From the NCBI GenBank assembly GCA_032358165.1, contig JAALGY010000012.1, positions 2,728,001 through 2,792,000 on the forward strand: a stretch of 64,000 bases of DNA. The letters are read 5' to 3'. The notes under the pieces were generated by a model that had not been told where the DNA came from, did no database searches, and saw only the letters and a list, made by a program, of their open reading frames with translations. Below are positions 12,260 through 21,892 of the stretch, one piece after another; position 1 is the stretch's first letter, and every line of letters starts with the position of its first letter. Position numbers and translations under genes: made by a program. The stretch comes from Diplosphaera chodatii. Lineage: Eukaryota > Chlorophyta > Trebouxiophyceae > Prasiolales > Stichococcaceae.

Positions 12260-13482
12260 GGCCGTCACAAGGGGTCTGACAGATGATGAGCGCTCACAGC
12301 TGGAGGCACTCTGTGGGCGGTGCCTGTGGCAGAGCCTGCAGACCTGTGTGCGTGTGCGCGTCCTGGGATAAACAATATTCGTTGGTAAGTCGCGCTGCTT
12401 GGGACCCTTCCTGGTATACAGCCTGGGGTATCTGTGCTTACATTTTCCAGGTGGACCATATTTCTACTCAAGTATATGCTTGTTGGCAGCCACCGGCGAC
12501 TTTGACGACATGTGGCTGCAGGACTCTACAGGTGGCCAAATATCTGCCGCGGATCATTGCGCATCCTGCATTGCGCATCGTGTTTGAAGGCATGCTGCGG
12601 ACGCAGGCATTCTATATCCTTCAGGTGCGATGGGTATGAGCAACACTTACTTGATTGGTGCTCTTCAGCGGCATGCAGCACCTGAACACCGTGACAGAGG
12701 CCCGCTGCATGATCAAACATGATGCTGTTACACACAAGCATGAGAGACCCTGTACAGTGTGGCTTGTCATTGTAGGACCCGTATGCCAAGTCTTTCAGGC
12801 CACGGTGGCGTGGGGTGGGGTGGGGGGACTGGCCATCGAAGGCAGACCGTGCCACAAGGAAGGGCGGCTGGGTTGCAGAGCGGAAGTGCGTATGTTGTCA
12901 CTGGACTTGCGCACCCTGCTGCTACATGCTGCTATCACCTACCCGCACTCCAATCACATTCCACGTCCTGCTCATGGATATTCCAGCGGGTGTCGTGGCC
13001 AACATGGGACCTTCACAGGGTGCACTCTGCAGGTACGAGATTGACTCAGGCGCATACTTCCTTTCAGCGCTATGGAACCACTATGCGACCCCGGGCATGA
13101 GGTCTCCTGAAACCCTACTGCAGGTGCGCTCAGCATGGCCCATTTGATGCACATATGTCACCTGCGTTCCGGCTGCAGCAGTATGGGCAGCAACGATGAG
13201 CAGCGAGGCAGCTATAGGCATGCTGGCATGTGCTCATCTGGGACTGCAGGAGCCAGCATGGTCTGCTAGTCGGGCTTGGCTCAGCTGCCTTGCGCATGCA
13301 GCGAGGAGGAGAAGGCAGACCCCAGGCTGGTGGCGCCGCCAGTGCCAGAGCCATATGTACAGCGCTTCATGGTGCCGCGCACCAACTGGGTCAACCTTGT
13401 GAACGGCATCGAACCCGAGGGTGATGCTGCGGCGGCGCTATGGCAAACTTATGACCGCCAGGATGCTGGCCCGCAGCCGTGA
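12260..13482 (+). CDS. GH125-like (DUF1237) glycoside hydrolase, both ends uncertain
   Basis: Resembles GH125, whose characterised members are exo-alpha-1,6-mannosidases. An exon from 12260 (RGLTDDERSQLEALCGRC) fits the family's N-terminal helical region. TGDFDDMWLQDS at about 12494-12527 matches the signature T-G-D-I-x-x-M-W-x-R-D-S; VAKYLPRIIAHPAL and IVFEGMLRTQAFYILQ (12532-12624) match Q-V-x-x-Y-L-P and the G-x-I/L-R-x-Q block. An exon from 12776 (DPYAKSFRPRWRG ... GWVAERK, donor in 12882-12886) joins through a split Lys codon to 13033-13123 (YEIDSGAYFLSALWNHYATP), matching W-E-R-K-Y-E-L-D-S. Two oddities: the signature block changes frame near 12528, inside the DS-x-x-QV motif, and the family's C-terminal R-P-S-D-D and P-A-N-M blocks were not found. 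An exon-like frame to a TGA at 13480-13482 may be its C-terminus or unrelated. It could be a degraded copy. Confidence 0.65.
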
Positions 13483-13991
13483 CATCGGCAATGGACCACG
13501 TGCATGGAGACCGTGAGCGTTGCAATATCACAGATGCACCGCAGCAGAGAGACTGCAATGTTGTAGGCAAACAGCAGGCAGGCAGCCTCCAGCCAGCTGG
13601 AAACCTGGCACTCCCTCTGGCCACGGCAGGCATAAAAGCATTGTGTCAACGGCAGCAGGACTGCAGGCACAAGTTAGGGCCATGGTCATCAGGCGAGTTT
13701 AGACCCCTTTTGTCTGGTTTGGGATGCACCAGGGTATGTGGGCATAGTGCAGACCTGGGATGCATGCTTCCTGCCGGCTCCGCTTTGCAATACGTATCCA
13801 ATGAACGGAAGGCCGCCTGGAGGATGTGGCCAGCAGGCAGACGCAACAGAGGCAGACCACCGTCGGCAAACCTACTGATTGAACTCGACGAACTGTCCGT
13901 TTGTTGTAGTTACGGTGTGCCCAATCCAGCCTGGCAGGCATGCTGCGTGCAAGCTTGTCGCTGCCAGCTGCTATTTGGACCAATCTGCGGA
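13483..13991. other. Convergent 3' flanks, no gene seen
   Basis: About 500 bp between the end of the plus GH125-like gene and the stop of the minus plastid-type membrane protein. A plus-strand frame of 285 codons (13479-14336) runs through it, but it overlaps antisense exons of the membrane protein and has no family features, so I read it as spurious. Confidence 0.5.
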
Positions 13992-15268
13992 CTAAGACCA
14001 TGCGAGCAGTATGGTGCCATAAAACGCCACCGCAAGCATGATGCAGGCCGTCAACACCACACCAAATGCTACACGCTTGCTGCGGAGCCGCGCCCGCCCT
14101 GCAGCAGACAGTCGCATGATTGCATGCCAGTGCCACCTACCTGCACCTCATTCACCACCAGCAACAAGGCCGAGATCTTGGTTCAATGCCCCACACCACA
14201 GGGGGCCATCTGCACACACAGCAGGCCTGTGCATAGGGAGCAGCAGCTGCTCACGCTGAAGTGTCGACAGCAGCACATCGACTGCAGGCGCCAAAACCAC
14301 TGCACCAGCAGCACGGGGCACCTGCAGGATTTGTGAGCACTGTGGATGCAAGGATCCCGCATGCAGCAGGTTATGAGTTGCTTGTGGAATGCGCACCTTT
14401 GTCACTTGACTGCCGGCCCATGTTAGGCCAATGACCTCTGCAAATTTTGCTGCTGTGGCTGCAACCCCTAGGCCTGCAGGACACGAACATGGTGCTGTAT
14501 GCTATGCTCGTCCACTGCATTGCACAGCACTCTGGCAGAGATTGATGTACGTCCCAAAGCATCTGTACACTACCATCCATGGGCAGGTTGCACATGCACC
14601 ATGAGCTCGTGGAAAGGCAGCACTTGCAAGAGAGGACAACACCCACCACGTGGCACACGCGCCACATATGTCCACACAAAGTAGAAGGCCGCCGTATAAT
14701 ACAGCGTGTTCAACAGGCCATATGCCACAACACCCGCGAGGCCCAGGCCCGCGAGGCGCTCCCGCAACGTCAGCGCCCCTGCACTGCATTGCAGTTTCAT
14801 TTAGCCAACATTGTCATCACTCCAGAGACGAGTGCCCACCTGAGGTATGTCCTCACTGGCCTGCATAGGGCATGCGGTGAAGACATGTTTGTCTCACGAA
14901 CAGGTGGACGAGTTTGGGTAAAGATGTACGCACACCGGCTACCTACATGCAGGCGGCGCACCCGCGGCGGAGGCAGATGCAGTGCAGCTGCGGCCAGGGA
15001 GAGGGGCCATTGCAAACTCCAGGCTACGGCCTCCGGCTGTTGCTGATGCCGCTGCCGATCGGCGGCTGCGCTCTGCTGCGCCCGCGCCACTGTGCAGCAC
15101 GCTGAGCTGCACCCGCGCCGCTGGAGCACCAGGCGCCGGCACCTGCGCCTGTGTGCTGCTGCGTCTGGCCGCAGCACCAGCATGCCGGCATGAACTGGCG
15201 GGCAGGCGTTGCAGCGTGCGGGGGAGGTGCGCATACGCCGTGACCTCCCCCAGGAACTGTGTGAGCAT
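13992..15268 (-). CDS. Conserved plant/algal plastid-type membrane protein
   Basis: Function unknown. The conserved part reads ALTLRERLAGLGLAGVVAYG then LLNTLYYTAAFYFVWTYVA (about 14766-14665), next LGVAATAAKFAEVIGLTWAG with SQVTK (14397-14473), next VPRAAGAVVLAPAVDVLLS (about 14320-14260), and a last exon 13992-14068 encoding FGVVLTACIMLAVAFYGT and ILLAWS before TAG. I recall this arrangement from a land-plant and algal family of membrane proteins annotated as chloroplast-located, but cannot name it. Two or three hydrophobic segments are visible. The N-terminal exon is Ala/Arg/Ser-rich, fitting a transit peptide; the first suitable ATG is at 15268 (MLTQFLGEVTAYAHL), with an alternative at 15234 in another frame, and the exon junctions there are unresolved. 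It begins only 33-67 bases after the DR1 stop on the same strand. Confidence 0.65.
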
Positions 15269-15300
15269 GATCAGGCGCGCTCTGAGCGACACATTGCCAA

Positions 15301-16306
15301 TCACAGGCCGCTACGAGCGCGCGCCTCTGCAAACATTCGCTCCTGCGCAGGTCATCACATCGTCAGCAACATGGTCTGCCCCCTGCGCTCCGAGACGACA
15401 GCCCTACCAGCATGTCGCACTTGCACCTCTTCATGTGTGCGGCAAGCTCATGCACATGCTGCACATGTGGATTCACGGGAACCCCAGCATTCACCACACC
15501 TGCATGGCGATCTGCTCTGCCTCGGACAACCCCTGCACCTCCGCCTTGGTCTTCTTGCTGATCTTGGGCGCGCCCTGCGATCAACGAACTCCAACATTGA
15601 GGGCGCGGCCTTGCCGCCGATCATGCATGTGCTGAACGACTGGAGCTGCACGCAGATGAGCCTGGCGCAGACATGTACGTGCCACCATGCGCGGTGAGGA
15701 CCGCAGCAGCAGTGCAGTGCTGCAGGGCAGGTGGAGGTCACCTGAGCGTCCTCCTTGACCTGCTGCCAGTGCGCCTCCACCTCGGGCACGAAGTCGTCAA
15801 AGCCCAGCTGCTGGAGCGCTGTCACGACGTGCTCCGGGGCCAGCGTCTTCTTGTTGGCTCCCTCAGAAACCTGCACTGGTGCCATCGTCTTGATGCTGTT
15901 CTCTCTTGTCTCTGTGCATGGCGCAACGTGCAGGAAAGACGATGCACCATCTGGTACGGTCTACGACTGATACATTTGGCATGTGTAGTCGGAATGCGCC
16001 GCACATCCTTAACCATCGGATGTATTGCGTATGCGCTGGCATCACTTACAAAAGCCTTGACGGCATGATGTCCAAAATGCACGGCTCAGACTGCCGCCAA
16101 ACTTTGCAGGGGACACGCGCCAGGCTTGTGATCAGTCTGGTGGTGCTCACCTCGTTTGCTTGTGTGGCGAGCAGCTGCACAAACTCATTGCTACATCTGA
16201 CGATCAGTTCTTGTGTGTCGTTGGCCACCTTCACATCCGTCGGCAGCAGCTCGCGCACCAGTTTCAACAGCGTGCTCTTGGGCAAACTTGCCTCAGAATC
16301 CTCCAT
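15301..16306 (-). CDS. DR1: Negative cofactor 2 beta (DR1), histone-fold transcription repressor
   Basis: NC2-beta pairs with NC2-alpha through a histone fold and binds TBP on DNA, blocking TFIIA/TFIIB entry at RNA polymerase II promoters. Four exons join in phase. Exon 1, ATG at 16306, runs MEDSEASLPKSTLLKLVREL then LPTDVKVANDTQELIVRCSN and ends QANE. Exon 2 (about 15872-15744) has KKTLAPEHVVTALQQLGFDD, the TIAPEHV-x-x-AL-x-x-LGF hallmark. Exon 3 (about 15575-15501) has GLSEAEQIAMQ. Exon 4 ends ERMFAEARARSGL and TGA, the conserved Q-R-M-F-A-E-A-R tail. About 133 residues, slightly shorter than plant homologues. The start matches family N-termini, although the frame is open further upstream. 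Nuclear. The stop lies within 70 bases of the next gene on the same strand. Confidence 0.95.
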
Positions 16307-17115
16307 GAGACGCTGGCAACCAGACAAGTGACGAAGTGAGGCCCTCATCTGCATTGCAGGTGCATCATGTGCCTCGCTCATGGCTGAATATGCACCCTGC
16401 AAGTGCTGCCACATGCCCAAGACACAGGTGGGCAGCCACAGAGGACTGAGGAGGCGCCTCAAAGCCGTTCGCTGCTCGTTACCACTATGTCAGGATCATA
16501 AATCATACACAAGTCATCAGCTGCTTGTGCTACAACGTTCTCTGACCCCAGACTAGCGCTGACAGCAATGGTGAATGACACAATAACGCACACAGCAGCA
16601 ATAGCGCAGTTGTGCTACCACGTCCTGCAAAGGCATCGCAATGCCTGCCGACCAGCTGATAACTATCTACTGCAAAAAGGTGACCATGTGTTGCACACCG
16701 AAGCAAATACAGTCTACACTGTGACTGCATGCACAAGCTGACATAACGATGACGACGCGACGTCTACAACTCTACGAGGACATAAACTTGTGGATGGCTG
16801 ACAAACTTGTCACCTGCCTGCGTGTACGTGGCACAGCATCCTGCCTTGTGGCAGATCTGACACATGCACAAACAATGATAAATACCCAACACTCCCTGCG
16901 TCACATTTTCTGATCTCTCGCACTGCTTCCTGCCGTCGGTAATGTGATCAGCATCAGCCAGCCTCCATGCCCTGCTGCCACTGCTGCTGCTGCTGCCTGA
17001 TCAAAGAACACTACGTAGGGAGGCGAATAAACCGCCTCTCCGCGCCATGGTCCCAGCCTTAGCGCTGGGTGCCGACCGACCTGTCCTCTCGTGTCGACTA
17101 CTGCAAGACCGATGC
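16307..17115. other. Intergenic, between DR1 start and M43 protease stop
   Basis: About 800 bp on the upstream side of DR1 (minus) and the downstream side of the protease (minus). Expected to hold the DR1 promoter and the protease 3' UTR. No conserved coding block or structured RNA recognised. Confidence 0.4.
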
Positions 17116-20100
17116 TCAGCCCCGCTTCACCGTAGGCTTGGGCTTGCCACACTTGCCTGAAACAATTGAAGCAAGATCAGGCTCTAGACTCTTCCTGGTA
17201 GTGCGGTTGCCCTGTGATAGTGGACTCGTTTATTTGTATATAGAATTGAATATAGAGCCCTATTGCACATGCTGCAGCTCACCGCCGCACGCTGCAGGGA
17301 GCTTCCTCGCAGTGGGCCTGGGCTTGCGCTTGGGCGTCGGCTTGGGCTTTGGCTTGCCGCACTTGCCTGCAAAACCCGGCGGGCTCAGCCACGGCTCTTG
17401 TGGCAGGATGCAACCAATGGCATGTGAAGCATGATGATATCAAGGATGTATAAGGCAATCTCTGGCACTGCTGATGGCAGCAACTTACCTCCACAGGCCG
17501 CTGGCAGCTTCCTGGCTGTAGGCTTCTTTCGTGTAGGCTTGGGTGCTGGCTTTCTCATCGGCTTTGCAGGGCCTGCAGCAGGGATAGGGGTTGTCTCAAG
17601 CGCTGTACGGACAGCAGGCGGTCGAAGCGCTGCCACCTGCTGGCCCGCAGCAACACTTGGCGGAAAGTTTGCGGAAATCGTGCAACCATGCATGGACATG
17701 CGCACCATTGGCCGCTCTCCTGTAGGCGGTCCATGCTGCTTGCATGCGTGCTCGCTGTTGGCCTGCACATCAGGAACCGGTGACATTGATAAGATATGAT
17801 ATGAAGTGTAAACTGTGCATCACAAGCAAGTTGTTGCTGTTCGTCCTCATATGCACCAGTCATGCATGGGGTGACACCAGTACAGGAGGCGACATGTTCT
17901 GCGAAAGAGCTCACCAGAGAACTCCCACATGCAGGGATCATATGTGTATCCCATGAAGTTGTTGACAGGGTCCGTTGTTGGCTGCACAGGACAAACGGCA
18001 TGACCTCAACATCAGCTGCCAACATCCTCCACCTGGTGTTGCTCACTCATGGCCATCACATGCAAAGTGCACTCGCGGCGAACGAATCCAGCGCCCACGA
18101 AAAGGCAGGCCAGAGCGTCCCAAGCACCTGGTTCTTGGGCCGCCCGGGGCAGCTGTTGGGCTTCTTGGCGCCCCTGGGGTAGCAATTGTAGTTGGGGGCG
18201 CTCATCTGCGCGGTATCTGAGCAGCCATCATTGGTCTCGCTGCAGCCGCCCGAGAACACGTGTGTCAGACCCAGCCTGCACGGGGCACCAGCACAGCACA
18301 CTCAATGGCCAGCACAGAACTGCTGGTGATGCATGCTTGGGTGCACTGAGGGCAGGCAGTAGACTGAAGGCACGCGTATGGAGCAGGAAGCGCGCACCAG
18401 TGCCCAACTTCATGGACGGCGTTCTTCCCGGTGTTGTAGCCCAGGTACCAGGAGCCTGGCAGCGTGCCTGCATCGATGGTCACGCCGTCATAGGCGATGT
18501 ACCCCACGCCCCCGCCCCAAGGGTTGCTGGCCACGCTGCAGGCACAATCGCACACACCGTTGGCGGCTGCTATGAAGGGAGGCGGTGCAAAGGCAGCATG
18601 CCAGCCTAAAGACCCCGGTCGACACAGCTAGTAACGAGCTGTACTGGCAAACAATGCAGGGTTGAGTCGCACTCACCCAATGATGCCACCGTTGTTGAGC
18701 TGCGACACCCAGATATTGAGGTCAGCTGCACCCTTCGTCCGGGTACGCTGCTGCATGTCGGCCTTGTTGGCGCTGAAGATGTCCAGGGGATACCTGGTAG
18801 GGCACATGCAACAAGCCACGTCAGTTGGAGGTTTGCTGTGCAGTTCAACAGATGTGTGGCTGCATACCGAGGCTAAAACAATTCTGTGACAGGGCAGCTG
18901 TGCCAACCCTCGTTCTGCTTCCAGCGTGCACAGCAGGTGGCGGCGCACCAATTTTTGTTGGTGTGCTTGTAGACGTTGGACAGTGTGAAGCGGAACCTCG
19001 CCGATGCGTATGCTGAGTTGAGCACCGCGATCTGGTCTGTCAGCATCTTGGACGTCTGGCTAAACTTGCCATCTGCAACGAAGGAAGCACATGGCTGATG
19101 ATACAACTCGACGTTTCAGAGGGTGCTCCCACAGCCACATCACTATCACTGCAGTCAGCAGTTCAGCGAGATGACACACAACACATTTGACATGCTGAGC
19201 AGGCGAAGTGTCAGCCACTCACCGGGACTGATCAGGTGGAAGTACACATTGATGTTGGTGACGGTAGCGGCCACGCGTGCGTTTGGCGACATCAGAGCTG
19301 CGACCTGCACCACATCGATGGCAACGGTCATGTGAGCCGCTGCACTCAGGGCACTGCAGCAGCTCGTCCATGGGTGTTCAGCAGTGCACCACTGCGAGTA
19401 TTGCTGCACTTTGGCATTCAAGTCGAGCAGTCTGCAGGTCGGGCGCACCTGCGGTGCCAGCTCTCTGGTGGCCGCGGCGGTCACCGCCGGGTCCTCCTCG
19501 TGACCGCAGCTGCGGCGCTGCGTCGTCTTCGCACCCAGCGCACCGGCAGTCGCTGTGCGCAGGTTGGCGGTGAGGGTGCTGTTGATCATCAGCGCCCCCG
19601 GGAAGGGCCCCTGCACAGCACTCAGCATCCTCAGCTGGAGGGTCACCGTCTTTCCAGTCATTACCATGTGATTCAGAGTAACTCCTGTTTCTGCAGTCAA
19701 GGGGTACCCAAGGCATTGAGTGACATACCTCAGGAACTGCCGAGGACGATATCAGGTCTGTGGCAATTGCCACGCCTGCAGCGGCGGCCAGGTCTGACGC
19801 CTGCGGCTCTTCGGCATCGAACGCGTCTGGGATCTGCTCGGTGGCAAGCCTCGAGCGCCAAACGCGATACCACTCGGCCGCTTCGCTCCAGCGCAGCGTG
19901 GGCTGCTGGGTCATCGGCTCAGCGAGCGCCACGGAGTGCAGCTGCGGGCGCGGCTGCAGTGGCGACAACACCCGACGGCGGCCGGCTGACCCGAAGTGCT
20001 GGTGCTGCTCTGCCCGCCGGGTGGCGGCCCGGGCTGCAAAGCCCGCCAGGATGTCTGCCTGCTGCTGCGCCATGAAGGCTCTGTACTCTGCGCCGGGCTG

Positions 20101-20220
20101 CTCGGCAGCGCAGGGCTCACCGGCAGCATGGTTGCCGCAAGCGAGCGCCCCTGGCAGCACCACTGCCAAGACCAACACAATTGCCGCCAGCCAAGGTGCG
20201 AGCAGCTGCTGCTGTGGCAT
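17116..20220 (-). CDS. Secreted M43 (pappalysin-like) metalloprotease with Lys/Pro repeat tail
   Basis: Zinc endopeptidase of MEROPS M43. Exon 1 (20220-19729, exactly 164 codons) opens with a signal peptide, MPQQQLLAPWLAAIVLVLAV, then a Cys-containing propeptide. RRSCGHEEDPAVTAAATREL in exon 2 fits the family's R-x-CG pro-segment. NARVAATVTNINVYFHLISP (about 19320-19230) is the first core strand; MLTDQIAVLNSAYASARFRF (about 19060) and TKGAADLNIWVSQLN (about 18720) follow. HEVGHW is split by an intron and completed as HEVGHWLGLTHVFSGGCSE (18425 then about 18277-18250): three zinc His plus the catalytic Glu. DPVNNFMGYTYDPCM (about 17968) is the Met-turn. The tail has two near-duplicate exons of KPKPT..TARKLPAACG units (about 17500-17590 and 17290-17356) and a short last exon ending KPKPTVKRG and TGA. 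A longer start at 20322 is possible but spoils the signal peptide. Confidence 0.88.
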
Positions 20221-21892
20221 GATCGCTGCTGTCTGCTGGCCTGTGGGCTGTTCAACGCTGCTGCCACTCGATGGGCTGTTCCAGCTGCTGCAGTATGAAG
20301 GGTGGTGTTGTACTGCTGCCACTCACACTGTTGCAGCAGCTGCGGGTGATGTTACAGCACAGCTGGCAGGTGCGTGTGTTGAGTCAGCCTTCTGTGGCTG
20401 ATGTTCCCAAAGTCTGCCAACCGGCGAAGGCCAGGCTGCAATGATGAACGAAGCCACAGGCGATGACGACGAACCTCGTTGGCCTTCTGAGCACGAAGAC
20501 GCGCGATCTGCGAAGTACCAGTTACACCGGTTGCATCAAGGTTGCATCATTGGGTGGCGATGCAGCAGGAGCAAGCGCACCATACCAGTGCGTCTTGCTG
20601 TTGCAACGCGCTAAACTTGTGGTACCCAATTAAAGCCACCGAATGGTGTCGGAAGCAATTGGACGCGGCGCTGTTGGTGGTATTGTCGACGGTGGCACGT
20701 GGGGTGATGCCAACAAATGCCGACTGGGATCGCAGCAGAGCTCCCTTAGCGTTAGCAAGGATGCAGGAGAACTTTGGTCGATACTTTATGGCTACAACAG
20801 AGCAGACGTGGCCTGATGGCGCCATACACGCCAGCTGCACCTCTCACAAAACAAGGCTTTGTCGGACGATGTTCTGCGCCTTGATTACTTCTGACCACGA
20901 CAAGCCGTGCACGTATACCAGCTGCGTTCTGCTGAGAGACTCTCAAACATGCGCTGCAGCATGCGCTGCAACATACTGTGCCGACCATTGTGCATGAAAT
21001 GTTGCCTAAAGGACAGGCCGCCGGTGCATCCCCAAGGCCATGCAGCCGCGCGTGCCAAGGCTGTTGCCATGGTCACCACTGCCATGATACAGGACACCCT
21101 ACATTCCATCGGACTAGATGATGTGCAGCAGAATCGGGCCGCGGGTGTTCCAAGTGTGGCTGGCCTTGTATGAGGCAGCATAATCTGGAGTGCAGCTTTG
21201 AGAGAGGTGCAGCGCCGCGTCACGCCCTTTTACGGCTTGCAAGCACCATAAGGTCCGCTCGCAATCTCTAGTTGTTTCATGCGCATGGTAACGGCATCGT
21301 CCTGCGGTGTGCACAGGCGGGTACATCGAATGTCGGGGTACAGATGTGAAGGGCCACCAACCTGAGGCTCTTCGGCTGCGTTGCTGGTCGGATTTGTCTT
21401 GTAGCGGCGTGTTGGTTGTGCTTGATGTTCGTGTGTAGCCGCACTGGTGCGGTGCTCAAAGATGATTGTGGTCGCCCAGCACGTCGTGGCCGGCAACACT
21501 TGAGGCCTGAACCCTGCCAGAGCCACGTGGAATGTACGAGTGGGGTAGTCGGCCGTCAGCAGTATTGGCATCCGGCCCCTTCCAAGCTACGCACCAATGA
21601 AGATCAAATACCCTGACAAACGTGTGGTGCAGGCAGCTCAACGACCTAGTGCCAACCACACAGGCCCGTAAAGCAAGAGTGCGAACACCTGACATTTGTT
21701 GTCGAAGACACCCTGATGAACTTCCACGTGCACACGCACGGCGGCATGCCGCTGACCTGATCCCCTCTGATGTTGCTTTATTTAGGCAGCGCAGTATACA
21801 AATCTAGTGTACAAGCAAGTGTAAGTGATGTAAGTGATCGACGACTCTGAAAGAGTCGTCACTCCTTGGTTGTGTGATGCATGCCTGCGTCT
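20221..21892. other. Unresolved region between protease start and exchanger stop
   Basis: 1.67 kb. Holds the protease promoter and the exchanger 3' flank, with a hairpin at 21840-21860. Plus frame 20542-20997 (151 codons) and minus frames 20547-20840, 20885-21223 and 21230-21571 are open but overlap one another and show no domain I recognise. A small lineage-specific gene is possible. Confidence 0.3.
21840..21860. repeat. 9-bp hairpin just beyond the exchanger stop codon
   Basis: GACGACTCT (21840-21848), loop GAA, AGAGTCGTC (21852-21860), a perfect stem starting 33 bases past the minus-strand stop at 21893. Directly beside it TAAGTGAT is repeated twice. It could act in 3' end formation of the exchanger mRNA. 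Confidence 0.7.

Noticed and set aside
12800..12830. G-rich run (GGGGTGGGGTGGGGGG) as a G-quadruplex regulatory site
   Set aside because: It lies inside a coding exon of the GH125-like gene and is explained by Gly/Trp/Val codons; no other support.
13479..14336. 285-codon plus-strand open frame
   Set aside because: It overlaps antisense exons of the plastid-type membrane protein, has no family motif and an erratic Cys/His/Gln-rich composition typical of shadow frames.
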